64,000 nt of DNA, from assembly GCA_963780805.1 (NCBI GenBank), contig CAWADP010000020.1:1-64000 (forward strand), read 5' to 3'. Positions 8,135 to 17,455 of the stretch are shown here, piece after piece. Made by a program: the position numbers and the translations under genes. Source of the DNA: JASHVB01 sp963780805 (lineage in GTDB: Bacteria; Pseudomonadota; Alphaproteobacteria; Acetobacterales; Acetobacteraceae). The notes under the pieces are model-generated. The model did not search any database. It had not been told where the DNA came from and saw only the letters and a list, made by a program, of their open reading frames with translations. The stretch's first letter is position 1. Each line of letters starts with the position of its first letter.

Positions 8135-9094
8135 TCATTGCACTCGTTCGACGCCGGAACCCGATCCTTCTAGCAACGGCTTTCCCGGCTGTCCACGAAC
8201 CGCCGCGTTTTGTGCGGTGGGTGGCTGGGCCGGCGGCGGTGCGAGCTGGCGCTTGATCACGTCGTTGACGCCGCCGGATGCCTCGGTGGCCACCACCACG
8301 GCGACGTCGCCCCAATAGTGGTCCAGCGTGCCGGCGGGAATCTCGTTGAGCTGGATCACCCGGCCGAGGTCCTGGCCCTTGGCGTTCTTGATGCTCCACT
8401 GGATCTCGATGCGCTGCTTGTTGCCGGGGACCGGCACCGCGCGCACCTGGCCTTGCACGGTGAAATCGGCGTCGGTGGGCGTTGCCTGCACGTCCGGCCC
8501 GAGCAAGCCGAGCCGCAGGCGCATCTGCTTGGTCAACGAGTCGTCCCCGTCGCCGGGGGCGCCGGTGACATCCGCCACCATGACCTTGGCGCGGCGGTGG
8601 TACAGGCTGTTGGGATCGGCCATCTCCTGCGTGGTCTGGATGTCGGTGAGCAGGCTGGCGATCTTGGGGGCGGCTGCGGCTGCGGACTGTTGCAGCGTTG
8701 CCGGGGTGGCGGCGGCCCAGGCGGCGGCGGGTACCGAGTCGCCCTGGGCATCGCCGCGCCTCTTGCCCTTCGGGTCCACCACGGTGAAGGTCGGCACCAC
8801 CGCATCGCCTTGCAGCGCCGCGGTGGCGACCAACCGCCAATCCGAACTGCCGGGCTCGGCGGCGACGGCGGGCACCGCCTGTGCCTGCAGGGCGTGCGCC
8901 AGATCCCCGGCCAGCGCCTGGCTGCCGGCGTCCGACAGCAGCGCGTTGCCCGCCGGTGGCACCGCCAGCCGCGGTGCGGGCGGCTGCGCCAGCACACGGC
9001 CGACAGGGCCAGGGTTGCCGAGGAAAGGTTCCGGAAGATCGCCGCAGCCAGCCAGCGCCAGCAGCGGGAGGAGCAGAAGAATCGGACGAAGCAT
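8135..9094 (-). CDS. Predicted lipoprotein of unknown function
   Basis: A 319-residue protein starting MLRPILLLLPLLALAGCGDLPEP, with a lipobox LAGC for lipid attachment and signal peptidase II cleavage. The Asp at +2 after Cys would favour inner-membrane retention under E. coli Lol rules. The mature part contains a Pro/Ala-rich linker, then a predicted mixed alpha/beta region with RAKVMVADVTGAPGDGDDSL, DFTVQGQVRAVPVPGNKQRIEIQWSIKN and DHYWGDVAVVVATEASGGVNDVI. I do not recognise a named domain. It is immediately upstream of prs on the same strand. The ORF extends further upstream, but the lipobox fixes the likely start at 9094. Confidence 0.78.
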   Translation of the reverse strand: MLRPILLLLPLLALAGCGDLPEPFLGNPGPVGRVLAQPPAPRLAVPPAGNALLSDAGSQALAGDLAHALQAQAVPAVAAEPGSSDWRLVATAALQGDAVVPTFTVVDPKGKRRGDAQGDSVPAAAWAAATPATLQQSAAAAAPKIASLLTDIQTTQEMADPNSLYHRRAKVMVADVTGAPGDGDDSLTKQMRLRLGLLGPDVQATPTDADFTVQGQVRAVPVPGNKQRIEIQWSIKNAKGQDLGRVIQLNEIPAGTLDHYWGDVAVVVATEASGGVNDVIKRQLAPPPAQPPTAQNAAVRGQPGKPLLEGSGSGVERVQ

Positions 9095-9403
9095 TGCCCG
9101 CGGGTTGAAGCAGATGTCGGAGGCAGGGGCCAGGGGCGCCGTCGTGGCGCCGTCGCCGCGGCCGCCGCGCGGGGTGCCGGGCCGGACATTCGCGTTCCCG
9201 GTGCCATGCGGCCGGGATCGGGTATTTGTTCCAGGCGGGTAGTTTTGTCGCTCAACGCCACAGGCCAACGCGGAGGCGCGTCACCTGGCCCCACACACGC
9301 TCGGTGTTGCGAAAATCAAGATGTATGCAAGGCAACAAGGAAATCAGGCCGCTGAAAATCAAAGGCTTTTCCTTTGCATCTTTGCATAAGATACCGACAT
9401 AAG

Positions 9404-10357
9404 TCAGCGCGCGCGGTTAATTTTCAGGGTCGTCGAGGGCGACTCACCGAACAGCTCTCGATATCGCACGGCGAAGCGTCCTAATTCCGCGAACCCATGG
9501 TTGAGGGCGATCTCGGTTACCGTTGTCATCTTCCGATCAGCCTTGGCAAGCGCGCTGCGCGCAAGGTTCATCCGCCGACGCCAGAGATATTTTTGCGCTC
9601 CCATTCCAACATGTTCCTCACAGTGTTGGTGGAGTGTCCGAACCGAAACGCCGATCGCTGCGCAGATCTCCGGCAGATAAATCGACCGATCCAGATTTGC
9701 CTCCAGGAACTCCTCAAACCGCCGCATCACCGACCTGCGCTGACGCCTGGAACTGCTGCTCTCGATCTCCAGATCTTCAGCCAGACATCGGACCATGACG
9801 TGCACCAACTCGTGCTCCATCCGGCGGCAGAACTCGGGGTTCGCAAGAAGATCGGGGACGGTCTCGGCCAGCTGAGCGGCTGCTTTGTGCAAATTCAGCA
9901 ACCGCGACATCAGATGAGGCGGTGGTCGAATAAGCCGCATCGCTGCGGAAGCAGTTAATTCGCGGTCGACCATAGCTTGTCCGGCTGCGGCGAGGTGTTC
10001 CGGGGTCAACGACATTGATCCCCAGCAAACTCCTGTTGACGTGCGGCAGTAATGCTCCGTCCCTGAAGCGCACAGTGCGACCACACCCGGCGGCAGCTCC
10101 ATGCCATTTTGCCAGATTGGCGCCTGGTCGGGGTCAGCAAGAAAATGGATCGAGGTGCAGCCTTGTGGTGCGGCAACCTGAGCGACGAGGGGCAGAGATA
10201 TCGCCGCGCGATGCATCGAAAGTCGATGCATGCTTATCCTGGTCAGCTTTGATTGATACTCACCAGGTGCTGCGAGAAGCGTTTTTACGTGCGTGGCCTG
10301 CATGGATGCCTGAAATTCCCATGGGTCGGCAAAGCTTTGGACGGAGCTATTGGGCAT
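9404..10357 (-). CDS. AraC-family transcriptional regulator
   Basis: A 317-residue regulator. The C-terminal third is a double HTH of the AraC/XylS family: a first helix pair in RSIYLPEICAAIGVSVRTLH and a second ending VTEIALNHGFAELGRFAVRYRELFGESPSTTL, the standard family signature. The N-terminal sensor part, with VAQVAAPQGCTSIHFLAD, looks like the OxyR-unrelated AraC binding-like domain seen in many proteobacterial regulators; its ligand is unknown. Two further regulators of the same build occur at 28585-29532 and 29768-30712. It is followed by a long stretch without convincing genes, so its target is not obvious; dps, about 1.1 kb away on the other strand, is the nearest candidate but only by proximity. 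Confidence 0.9.
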   Translation of the reverse strand: MPNSSVQSFADPWEFQASMQATHVKTLLAAPGEYQSKLTRISMHRLSMHRAAISLPLVAQVAAPQGCTSIHFLADPDQAPIWQNGMELPPGVVALCASGTEHYCRTSTGVCWGSMSLTPEHLAAAGQAMVDRELTASAAMRLIRPPPHLMSRLLNLHKAAAQLAETVPDLLANPEFCRRMEHELVHVMVRCLAEDLEIESSSSRRQRRSVMRRFEEFLEANLDRSIYLPEICAAIGVSVRTLHQHCEEHVGMGAQKYLWRRRMNLARSALAKADRKMTTVTEIALNHGFAELGRFAVRYRELFGESPSTTLKINRAR

Positions 10358-11478
10358 GACAAAGGCTCCCGTCAGTTCGGCGCGCCGGATGCAGATTATT
10401 GCCCAGAACGCACGCAGTCAGAGGGACCGGGCTTTCCCCGGCAAGTCGCGGCACGATGAAGTCATGGTGGAGGCAATCCTGCCGGCTATCGCGCCGGCCT
10501 CCTACGCCCGTCGCGAGCAAGACGTTTCATTTCTATATATGATAATGTCCTCCGAAGTCGGCTGTGCTGAGGCACCTCAGGCCACAACTCCTGCGAGCAT
10601 GGCACGAAACTTGAGCATACGGGCATTGAATGGTTTAGATCGCCTGCAGAGTCAATGAGTTGTGCACAACGTTGCAAACGCGTCGCCACTTTCGGTTGAG
10701 CGCCCAAGGAATCGAGTGTACGCCGAAACGAGCCCACCCTCCAAATCCCGCACACATTCGGACCAACACCGCCCGCTGCGGAGCGCCGGAAAAGCCGTCG
10801 GCTGCGTGTGGCTGACAAACCTGGCACCATATCCACGATAAAGCCTGCGAGCCGGCCAACACAGAGCTACCGCGAAGGAATTTAGTCCAATCCTGTTTAT
10901 CGGGCAACCGGTCGTCGTGCATATGGATCCGGTCCGGATGAGCAGGAAATCGGAATCGGGTGTGTGACGCGGCGCGCCGTAACTCGAAAGTTCTCCCGCG
11001 CTCGCCGTTCGTGTGTCGCCGAACTCGCCGGCCAGCCACTGGATGGAGCTAACGAAAGAGCGGTCATAGCGGACAGTCCACCGCTGTGCGCACCCGCCAC
11101 TTCCTCCCTGCCGGCGAACGGCCGCAAGCTTTGACACCTGAACGGCAGCGATGTGACTACGAATTGCTCGCTAGTCTCGCGCGACGTCCGCTGTAGAGGC
11201 TGTGTGACAGCTGCTTTCGGATGGCGGTCGGTGGGGGTTGCGAGTGGCGTCGATCTTTGAAGGAAAACTACATGCCCTGCTCAGGCGCAGTCAATGAAGA
11301 TGATACCTCGCCACGCCTCGGCGAGCAGGCACACCGAGCAGCCCACCGGCCTGCACCAGCAGACGGAGCGCCGGGCGTGGCCTCCCGAGGAGTTGTTCCC
11401 GGAATCCGGATGCCGCGATGAGAAACCGGCGTATGATCGGTGCCTCTCCACCTGCACGCAACACGAGGAGCAACGGAA
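10358..11478 (+). other. Long intergenic stretch with no convincing gene
   Basis: About 1.1 kb between the divergent AraC regulator and dps. Several ORFs of 75-160 codons exist on both strands, but they overlap one another, lack recognisable domains and ribosome sites, and have unusual amino-acid composition (Arg, Ser, Cys and Trp-rich), so none is annotated. The base composition is a little less GC-rich than the flanking genes. It may contain the promoters of both neighbours and degraded sequence. Confidence 0.5.
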
Positions 11479-12012
11479 ATGGCCGAAGCACGCGCGAAGG
11501 AACTAAATGTCCGCGAGCACCTGGGAACCCCAACCGACCTGAAGCCGGAGGCCACGCGTGATATCTCGGCAGCTCTGAGTGCCTTGTTGGCAGATACATT
11601 TGCGCTGTATCTGAAGACCAAGAATTTTCACTGGCATATGAGCGGGCCGCATTTCCGCGACTACCATCTCCTTCTCGACGAACACGGAGATCAGATTTTT
11701 GCCATGACGGACCCGATCGCCGAGCGGGCACGGAAGATCGGTGGCACTACGATCCGCTCGATTGGCCATATCGCTCGACAGCAGCGAATCAAGGACAATG
11801 ACGCCGACTATGTCGAACCGCGAGACATGCTCGCAGAATTGCGTGGCGACAACCAGCAGCTTGTCACTGCGATGCGCGAGGTTCACGGCGTATGCGACGA
11901 GTACGGCGACGTGGCAACGGCAAGCTTGCTGGAGGTCTGGATCGACGAAACCGAGCGGCGCACCTGGTTCCTGTTCGAGGCGACGCGCAACGTGTCGCGA
12001 TCGAATGCCTGA
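11479..12012 (+). CDS. dps: Dps family DNA-binding ferritin-like protein
   Basis: A 177-residue Dps protein. Dps dodecamers bind DNA and oxidise and store iron, using peroxide, to protect DNA. The ferroxidase-site signature is TKNFHWHMSGPHFRDYHLLLDEHGDQI (residues about 46-72), with the conserved His, Asp and Glu, and the family helix MTDPIAERARKIGG follows. The N-terminal extension MAEARAKELNVREHLGTPTD is partly charged, as in members that bind DNA through it. The ATG at 11479 has GAGGAG about ten bases upstream; an earlier in-frame ATG at 11440 is rejected for lack of this. It stands alone on the plus strand and is converged upon by the outer-membrane gene at 12226. Confidence 0.94.
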   Translation: MAEARAKELNVREHLGTPTDLKPEATRDISAALSALLADTFALYLKTKNFHWHMSGPHFRDYHLLLDEHGDQIFAMTDPIAERARKIGGTTIRSIGHIARQQRIKDNDADYVEPRDMLAELRGDNQQLVTAMREVHGVCDEYGDVATASLLEVWIDETERRTWFLFEATRNVSRSNA

Positions 12013-12225
12013 TGCCAACAGCTTCCCGGCTTCGGCGGTACGGGGGCCACCTACTGGCGTGGGGGTTGTAGCAACGGAACCGAAAGTTCAATTCAGCAGA
12101 AGCCCAAGGCTTGGTGGTTTTCTCCGTCTCGCGTCGACTACGGCCGAATTGGTTGGAAGGCGGCCATTCAGCCCGCGAGGTCTGGAGGCGGATGGTTCCC
12201 AATGCGGAAGGTTTCTCTCGCATGG

Positions 12226-13083
12226 TCAGAAAATAAAGGTTATCTGCGTCCGCAGCTGCCACGTCGCGCCATATTCCGGACGCACAGCGTTGTAGTATGC
12301 GCCAATCGCCAGGTTGATCGGCAATTTGCCGCCGAGTTTGATCACCCGCCCCGCCTGCGCGCCGATCGGTACGGTCCAGGCTTTGTTTTGCACCGCTGGC
12401 CAACCCGCCGTGATGATCGGCGCCATGCTGGCGTACCAACCTTCCCCGAAGTTGTAATTGATGAAGGGTTGCGTCAGAAAAGTCGTGTAGCTCGTGCCGC
12501 CGCGGCCCGTCGTGCCACCGAACGAGAAGATGCTGTTGGCCAGCACACCGGCAACGATTGGGCCCTTCATGTAAACCAGCACCGCGGTCGGGCCGCCACC
12601 CCACACGTTGGAGCCGAGGGTGCTGCTGCTGATCGTGGGCATCTGGATCACCGGCCCAATGCCCCACAACCAGCCGTCGACCGGTTTGCTCGGCGACAGA
12701 AAGGCTGAGAACGTGGTTGGGCCGGTTCCAAATGGCACGGTCTGCGCCGGTTGTAACGATGGCTGCCAGATCAGCGGCAGGATGGTACGCGTGATGATGT
12801 TCCAATCCTCGGTGATATGGATCGGGATTACTGGCTGGACATTGAGAATGTCCTGAGTGCCCTTGTTCGGGCCGTAATTGAAGTTGGTGTTGTTCTGAAA
12901 CGGAAAGCTGTAGAGGTCGCCGATCGGATTCTGTAACTTCTTCGCGAGCTCGGTCGCGTCTTCATCGCTGCCGGCCGCCGCACCTGGAGCCGGCGCCACC
13001 GATTGCGCGGCGGCGCCGAATGCGAGAAGCGATAGGGCGAGCAATCCAGCGCTCAGAGAAATCAAACCTGACGGACGATGCAT
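12226..13083 (-). CDS. Outer-membrane beta-barrel-like secreted protein
   Basis: A 285-residue protein with a signal peptide (MHRPSGLISLSAGLLALSLL through AAAQS). The mature part is rich in alternating beta-like segments, contains NPIGDLYSFPFQNNTNFNYGP near residue 53, and ends RTQITFIF, a terminal phenylalanine typical of outer-membrane barrels inserted by BAM. It resembles proteins loosely annotated as neuromedin U or transporter-like, and the MetA phenol-pathway barrel group; the function of these is unsettled. The start at 13083 is set by the signal peptide. It lies 25 bases downstream of the NHL-like gene on the same strand and is probably cotranscribed with it. Confidence 0.72.
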   Translation of the reverse strand: MHRPSGLISLSAGLLALSLLAFGAAAQSVAPAPGAAAGSDEDATELAKKLQNPIGDLYSFPFQNNTNFNYGPNKGTQDILNVQPVIPIHITEDWNIITRTILPLIWQPSLQPAQTVPFGTGPTTFSAFLSPSKPVDGWLWGIGPVIQMPTISSSTLGSNVWGGGPTAVLVYMKGPIVAGVLANSIFSFGGTTGRGGTSYTTFLTQPFINYNFGEGWYASMAPIITAGWPAVQNKAWTVPIGAQAGRVIKLGGKLPINLAIGAYYNAVRPEYGATWQLRTQITFIF

Positions 13084-13108
13084 GTTCGGGAGCCTTGTAG
13101 CGGAATGA

Positions 13109-15178
13109 TTAAGGTATTGGCCGTGCTGGCCCGATCTGCGGCGCGCGCACTGGCTTCGCCATGCCGTAGAACACGACAACGCCCTGGCCGCCGCAGCGGG
13201 TCGAAAGTGCCTCGTTGGGCGTCCCCACACAACTGTCGATGTCCTGCCAATTGTTGATCGCCCAGACATCACCGGCTGGATCGACGGCGATATCCGTCTG
13301 CATCTGCAAACCTCCGCCCACATAGCCGCCGGGCGGTGAAATCTGATCGCCGGTTTTCATCCCTGGCGGACAGTTCTCCGTGCGGACGCCGCAAAGCTCC
13401 ACGATTGGACTGCTTGGAGTGGCGAAGTTGGAAATCCAGACGTTATCGTTGCCGTCCACGACGGCCGCCCACGGGCCAGGCATGCCTCCGCCGGTGAATG
13501 GTGAGCCTGGAAACTGAGTGCCATCTGGCCGTAGCACCGTGACGCTACCGCCAGCCCGTCCTCCCTTCTGCTCCGACAGGGTCTTCGTCAGGTAGTCGGA
13601 GGCCCCCACAACTCCCTGGAGCTTCAGGCGCAGGTCCATATCGACAAGATGCGCCATGCCCAGTAGCCCGCTGCCGAACCGGGCTGTCAGCCAGACGTTG
13701 CCCTGGCTGTCGATGGCAAGGCCGCTGTTGTTGAACCCGGTTTTGAAGTTCTCGGCTTTGCTCGGATCATTGGCGGGAAATCGCGTGACGTGGTCGATGG
13801 CGCTGTTGGCGACCCAGATCCTGTCCTGTTGGTCGATGCCGAGGTGAAATGGCGCCAGGAACGAGCTGCACGGTTCGGCGCTTTTGCCCTCGCACACGAT
13901 CCGGCCCTTACTGATATCTCCCTGGGGAAAAAAGAGCAGTTGGCTCTTCTCGATACCCAGGATCCAAACGTCGCCGCCGGGTGTGACAATGATACCCTGC
14001 ATCAACCCCAGCCGGCCGTTGAAGGTGATACCCTCCGGAGGCGTCAGCGGTTTGCCCGTCTTGTCGAACACCGCGATGGACCTGCCGCCGTAATTGGACA
14101 GCCAGACATTGTCATGGGTGTCGACGGCCTCCCCGAACGTGCCTCCTTGCATGCCGCCGCCGGTGAAGCCGGTGGTGTTCGGCGAGAGCGGGCGGCCGTT
14201 GGGGGCGAACTCTGTCAGGTTCCCTTGCCATAGAGCGTCCTGCCCCTGCCAGCCGACCGTCCAGTTGTCACCAACCCATAGATTGCCCTGGCTGTCGAAC
14301 ATGGCCTTGCCGCCGGCGCGGAATCCGCCGCCGTCGAACTTCAATGGCAGCACCCAGGCGCTGGGCCCGAAGTTCAAATACGGCATGAACGGCACCGGGC
14401 GCATATTCTTGCCCGCAGGGACCGGATAGAACGCATCGAGCAGAGCAAAGAGGCGTCCGGGCTGGAACCAGGAATACCGGGCAATCGACTGGGCAGCCGT
14501 CAGCGTATCGGTCGGCGCGTTGCCCGCCGGCGGCGTGGCCGCCGCGAAGAACTTGCCGCAGGCCTCATCCACCACGCGTGTGGCGCAGCCGGCCAGCAGG
14601 TCGGCCAGTGTCGCAAAATTCGCCATCGTCGGTGTCTGGCCACTGTCGAGCGGACCCTGAATGGGTTCACCCCATCCGCCGGTGGTGAGATCAACGAAGT
14701 TGGGGACGTTGCCGGCGGCGATGCGCAGGCTTAGCTCGGAACCTCTGAGCGCTGTGCCATCAAGGAACTGCGCGTTTGTCCACACCGAAGCCACAGTTGT
14801 CATCTCGTTAATGACGACGTGCCCCGGGGGATTGCTACCCAATACCGCCAGCAGGGCGAGGGCCGGGTTGTTGCCGGCTTGCCTGCTGATTGTTGGGGTT
14901 CCGCCTGTCGCGATAAGGTAAAGCACGGCGCCGCGGGGCGCTTGATCAACGGTAACCACGAAATTCCCGTCCGCGCCGGTCGTGGCCTGCGTCAGTCTCG
15001 CGGGCGCGCCGGCAGTCGCGGCCCACAGGGCCACGGCGGACCCAGCAACCGCCCCACCGCCCGCCTGGACTTGTCCTTCGATCCGAAGAGCCGCTTCGGC
15101 CGAGGCGGATACCAGGCCGAGCAATCCTGCCGCGACCAGGAGCGCCGCCACTCCGCCATTGCGTCCGCACCGGAACAT
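13109..15178 (-). CDS. Secreted NHL/Vgb-like beta-propeller protein
   Basis: A 689-residue exported protein. Signal peptide residues 1-29 (MFRCGRNGGVAALLVAAGLL through SAEAA) are followed by a carboxypeptidase-regulatory-like beta-sandwich (LRIEGQVQAGGGAVAGSAVA to GNFVVTVD). From about residue 290 there are repeated strands of the form DSQGNLWVGDNW, DTHDNVWLSNYGG, TPGGDVWILG, DQQDRIWVANSA, DSQGNVWLTARFG, DGNDNVWISNF and DPAGDVWAINNW. These are NHL/Vgb-type repeats, at least seven, enough for one closed propeller. Such proteins are usually ligand-binding or scaffold proteins outside the cytoplasm; activity is unknown. It precedes the barrel gene in an apparent two-gene operon. Confidence 0.78.
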   Translation of the reverse strand: MFRCGRNGGVAALLVAAGLLGLVSASAEAALRIEGQVQAGGGAVAGSAVALWAATAGAPARLTQATTGADGNFVVTVDQAPRGAVLYLIATGGTPTISRQAGNNPALALLAVLGSNPPGHVVINEMTTVASVWTNAQFLDGTALRGSELSLRIAAGNVPNFVDLTTGGWGEPIQGPLDSGQTPTMANFATLADLLAGCATRVVDEACGKFFAAATPPAGNAPTDTLTAAQSIARYSWFQPGRLFALLDAFYPVPAGKNMRPVPFMPYLNFGPSAWVLPLKFDGGGFRAGGKAMFDSQGNLWVGDNWTVGWQGQDALWQGNLTEFAPNGRPLSPNTTGFTGGGMQGGTFGEAVDTHDNVWLSNYGGRSIAVFDKTGKPLTPPEGITFNGRLGLMQGIIVTPGGDVWILGIEKSQLLFFPQGDISKGRIVCEGKSAEPCSSFLAPFHLGIDQQDRIWVANSAIDHVTRFPANDPSKAENFKTGFNNSGLAIDSQGNVWLTARFGSGLLGMAHLVDMDLRLKLQGVVGASDYLTKTLSEQKGGRAGGSVTVLRPDGTQFPGSPFTGGGMPGPWAAVVDGNDNVWISNFATPSSPIVELCGVRTENCPPGMKTGDQISPPGGYVGGGLQMQTDIAVDPAGDVWAINNWQDIDSCVGTPNEALSTRCGGQGVVVFYGMAKPVRAPQIGPARPIP

Positions 15179-15278
15179 TCGCGTGTCCTCTCGTCAAACA
15201 GGGCCGGCGCATCCGGCCACCTCGTGCACCGGTGGGCTATGCGCTTTCGGCAATAGCCGCTTAGGGTCGAATGCGGTC

Positions 15279-15962
15279 CTATCGCCCTGGTCGCTCAACC
15301 CGGTCTCGTTTCTGCATCGAACTCTTGGTTCGGTTACTACCAGCCGCCCTCTTACGATCGAGCAGCCTCTCGCCGTCCGGCCTCAGCTGTCCCGTGGGGT
15401 TCAAGTGGCGATACAGCGTCTGTCGGCTGACGCCGGGCTCGATGCATAGTTCGCCAATCCTGGTATCTGGCTGACCCATGGCGGCCTGGGCAAGACGCAG
15501 CTTGGCGGTGGTCATCTTGAATGGCCAGCCGCCGTTGCGGCCCCGAGCGTGCGCGGACGCCAGGCCAGCCTTGGTGCGCTCGACGATCAGCTCGCGTTCG
15601 AACTCGGCGAGAGCGGCGAAGAAGCCGAACATGAGCCTCCCGTTCGGTGTCGTGGTGTCGATCGCCGCGCCCTCGCCGGCGAGCACGCGTAGCCCGACGC
15701 CGCGTTTGGTCAGATCATGGACAAGGTTGACCAGGTGCCGCAGATCGCGACCGATGCGGTCAAGCTTCCAGGCCACGAGGGTGTCGCCCTTCCGCAAGCT
15801 TTTCAGGCACGCGTCCAGCCCAGGCCGATCATCACGTTTGCCGGAGGCGTGATCCTCATAGAGATGGTCGGATGAAACTCCGCCGTTGATCAGAGCATTC
15901 CGTTGCAGGTCCAGCACCTGGCTGCCGTCGGCCATGCTCACGCGCAACCAGCCGATCAGCAC
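15279..15962 (-). CDS. Serine recombinase (resolvase/invertase family)
   Basis: A 227-residue small serine recombinase. The N-terminal catalytic domain starts MLIGWLRVSMADGSQVLDLQ; the nucleophilic Ser is residue 9 in RVS, and the arginine motifs appear in VAWKLDRIGRDLRHLVNL. The long E helix follows (FFAALAEFERELIVERTKAG). The C-terminal HTH is LCIEPGVSRQTLYRHLNPTG. This is the Tn3/Tn21-type resolvase architecture. The start is GTG at 15962. The usual first motif YARVS reads WLRVS here. No transposase or resolution sites were recognised next to it, so it may be a remnant of a mobile element or a stand-alone recombinase. Confidence 0.88.
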   Translation of the reverse strand: MLIGWLRVSMADGSQVLDLQRNALINGGVSSDHLYEDHASGKRDDRPGLDACLKSLRKGDTLVAWKLDRIGRDLRHLVNLVHDLTKRGVGLRVLAGEGAAIDTTTPNGRLMFGFFAALAEFERELIVERTKAGLASAHARGRNGGWPFKMTTAKLRLAQAAMGQPDTRIGELCIEPGVSRQTLYRHLNPTGQLRPDGERLLDRKRAAGSNRTKSSMQKRDRVERPGR

Positions 15963-16013
15963 CGGATCCCCTCGCCACGGTCTCGAATCCCAAGTAGGCG
16001 AGTATCGCTGCCG

Positions 16014-16229
16014 CTAGGCTGAAGGCGACATATCCGGCCGTTGATTGCCAGACTCGGCGAGAAAGAACGCGGCGAACACCAGAACAAGAAAAGTCAGCAT
16101 CAAAACCAGCGCCCATCCGCCCAACTTGTAGATCTCTTGGAGCGCCTTGCTAAGCGGTGTGATGGCCTGGGTTGAATAATGCGACATGCCGTTGTGGTTG
16201 TGATCGTCGTCGTCCGGATGATCCGTCAT
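16014..16229 (-). CDS. Small single-pass membrane protein
   Basis: A 71-residue protein, MTDHPDDDDHNHNGMSHYST then a short amphipathic stretch and one strong transmembrane helix (WALVLMLTFLVLVFAAFFLA, residues about 40-59), ending in a short polar tail. The N-terminus is rich in Asp, His and Asn and would lie in the cytoplasm under the positive-inside rule only weakly, so topology is uncertain. The ATG at 16229 is preferred; the ORF is open further upstream without plausible starts. Function unknown; it sits just upstream of the recombinase on the same strand. Confidence 0.5.
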   Translation of the reverse strand: MTDHPDDDDHNHNGMSHYSTQAITPLSKALQEIYKLGGWALVLMLTFLVLVFAAFFLAESGNQRPDMSPSA

Positions 16230-16800
16230 TCCTCTTCTCCCCAGCGATTCCACCTGCACGGAATTCATTGACGCGCGCCAGCAGGTGGCGTTTCGAATGG
16301 CTGATAAAGGTAATGCAGCTCGACAACAGTCAACGGCTGGCCGGGAGCGGATCACTCGATCCGCTTAGGTGTGCTGGACCCTATCCCGAATTTACTCTTG
16401 ATAACAGATTTTGCCGAGACTGCCCCGCTGGCTCCCTCCCCCGGTTCCCTCGGCCGGCAGGGGTCCAACTTCTATATGTGATATCCTTTATCGCATATGC
16501 GTGCAGCGTCGCCTAATTGACTGATATTACTCTCATATTCTTCACTGGATTTCAACAGTCAACATTCAAGGCGGCATTCGGACCGGCAAAGAGCATCCCA
16601 GGCGGTGAACGTCCGCTCCGGGACCAGAAGCGGCTTTCCAGTGCCGGGCCGCCCCGAGGGAGGCGCCCCGAGAGCCGGCAGTCGAGCCGCCGGCGTCACC
16701 CGCACGAATTAGACTAACCCTTGCCAGTTATTTTTATTGACATATCTCCGCGTCCTGCGGTATACGTCCCGCCGCTATCCGCAACCGGAACACCACCGCT
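16230..16800 (+). other. Intergenic stretch, promoter region only
   Basis: About 570 bases without a supportable gene. The GC content drops locally around 16390-16560 (runs such as TTTACTCTTGATAAC and ATTACTCTCATATTCTT), unlike the flanking genes. The only assigned element is the promoter at 16737-16766 for the paralogue gene that follows. Short ORFs here have no features to support them. Confidence 0.5.
16737..16766 (+). promoter_or_regulatory. Sigma70-type promoter of the first unknown paralogue
   Basis: TTGACA at 16737-16742 and TATACG at 16761-16766 with an 18-base spacer, in a local AT-rich patch. The start codon follows at 16801. The second paralogue (25744-26406) has an equivalent element in the same relative place, which supports function. 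Confidence 0.6.
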
Positions 16801-17455
16801 ATGGCCGAAGCCCATGCCCCCGATGCAGATCGGGTTGTCCCGAACGCGCCCGCACAGATCCCGGGATGGCTCGTCCATCTCTTCGTCCTGCTGCGCCTGC
16901 TCGCACGCAAGTGGGCTTTCGCCAGCGCCCGCCGGCACGTTTTCGCGCTGCCGTCAGGGATCCACGACCGGTCGGACCCGCCGCTCGCCTCGGTGCAGGC
17001 TCTCGCCGCATCGATCCGCGGTGCCTGGCAATTCGCCATCGCCCGGATGTGCCTCCGCCGCGGCTTCGGGCCGGGACACCAGGACCGGCCGGAAATGTCC
17101 CGCGCCATCGTGGCCTTCCGCGGCAGCGCACAAGGGTTCCGCTCCGGCCTGCCGGCGTGCGGCCTGCAATGGTGGAAGGATCCCGAGATCGTGCCTGGCA
17201 TGATCGGCACGGCCAAAGCGGCTCCGCCTGCCGACGCGATGGCAATGCTGCTTTCGCGGAACAATGATTTTGACGAACCGCCGCCAGGCCCTGACAGTTG
17301 TGCCTGCCGCAACCCAGCCTGCCGTGGCGCCGGCACCAACGCGCCCGAGTGCGCACCGGACCTGGTCCGCCGACCGGACCGCCTTCACACCCAAATCAAC
17401 AACTCCATTAGGTCAAGCCAACGGGACCGCGCCATGGCCGGCCCTGCCATCCTGA
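16801..17455 (+). CDS. Unknown protein, paralogue of 25744-26406, with an apparent +1 frameshift
   Basis: I do not recognise this protein. It starts MAEAHAPDADRVVPNAPAQI, has a hydrophobic stretch WLVHLFVLLRLLARKWAF (residues about 23-40), then ALAASIRGAWQFAIARMCLR and the motif GFGPGHQDRPEMSRAIVAF, and a Pro/Ala-rich tail. It aligns along its length with the protein on the minus strand at 25744-26406 (shared: PDA[DN]R, LAAS[IV]RG, MC, GFGPGHxDxP, I[VL]AFxGSxxG, DEPPP, and a tail ending PS then TGATTCGTGCC). That alignment requires a change of frame after DEPPP: removing one G at 17287-17288 joins it to the tail ending WPALPS at 17455. Without that correction the frame would run on to 17580. 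Likely a membrane-associated protein; role unknown. Confidence 0.62.

Noticed and set aside
10486..11137. Overlapping ORFs between the AraC gene and dps
   Set aside because: They conflict with one another on the same strand, have no ribosome sites or domains, and read like chance ORFs.
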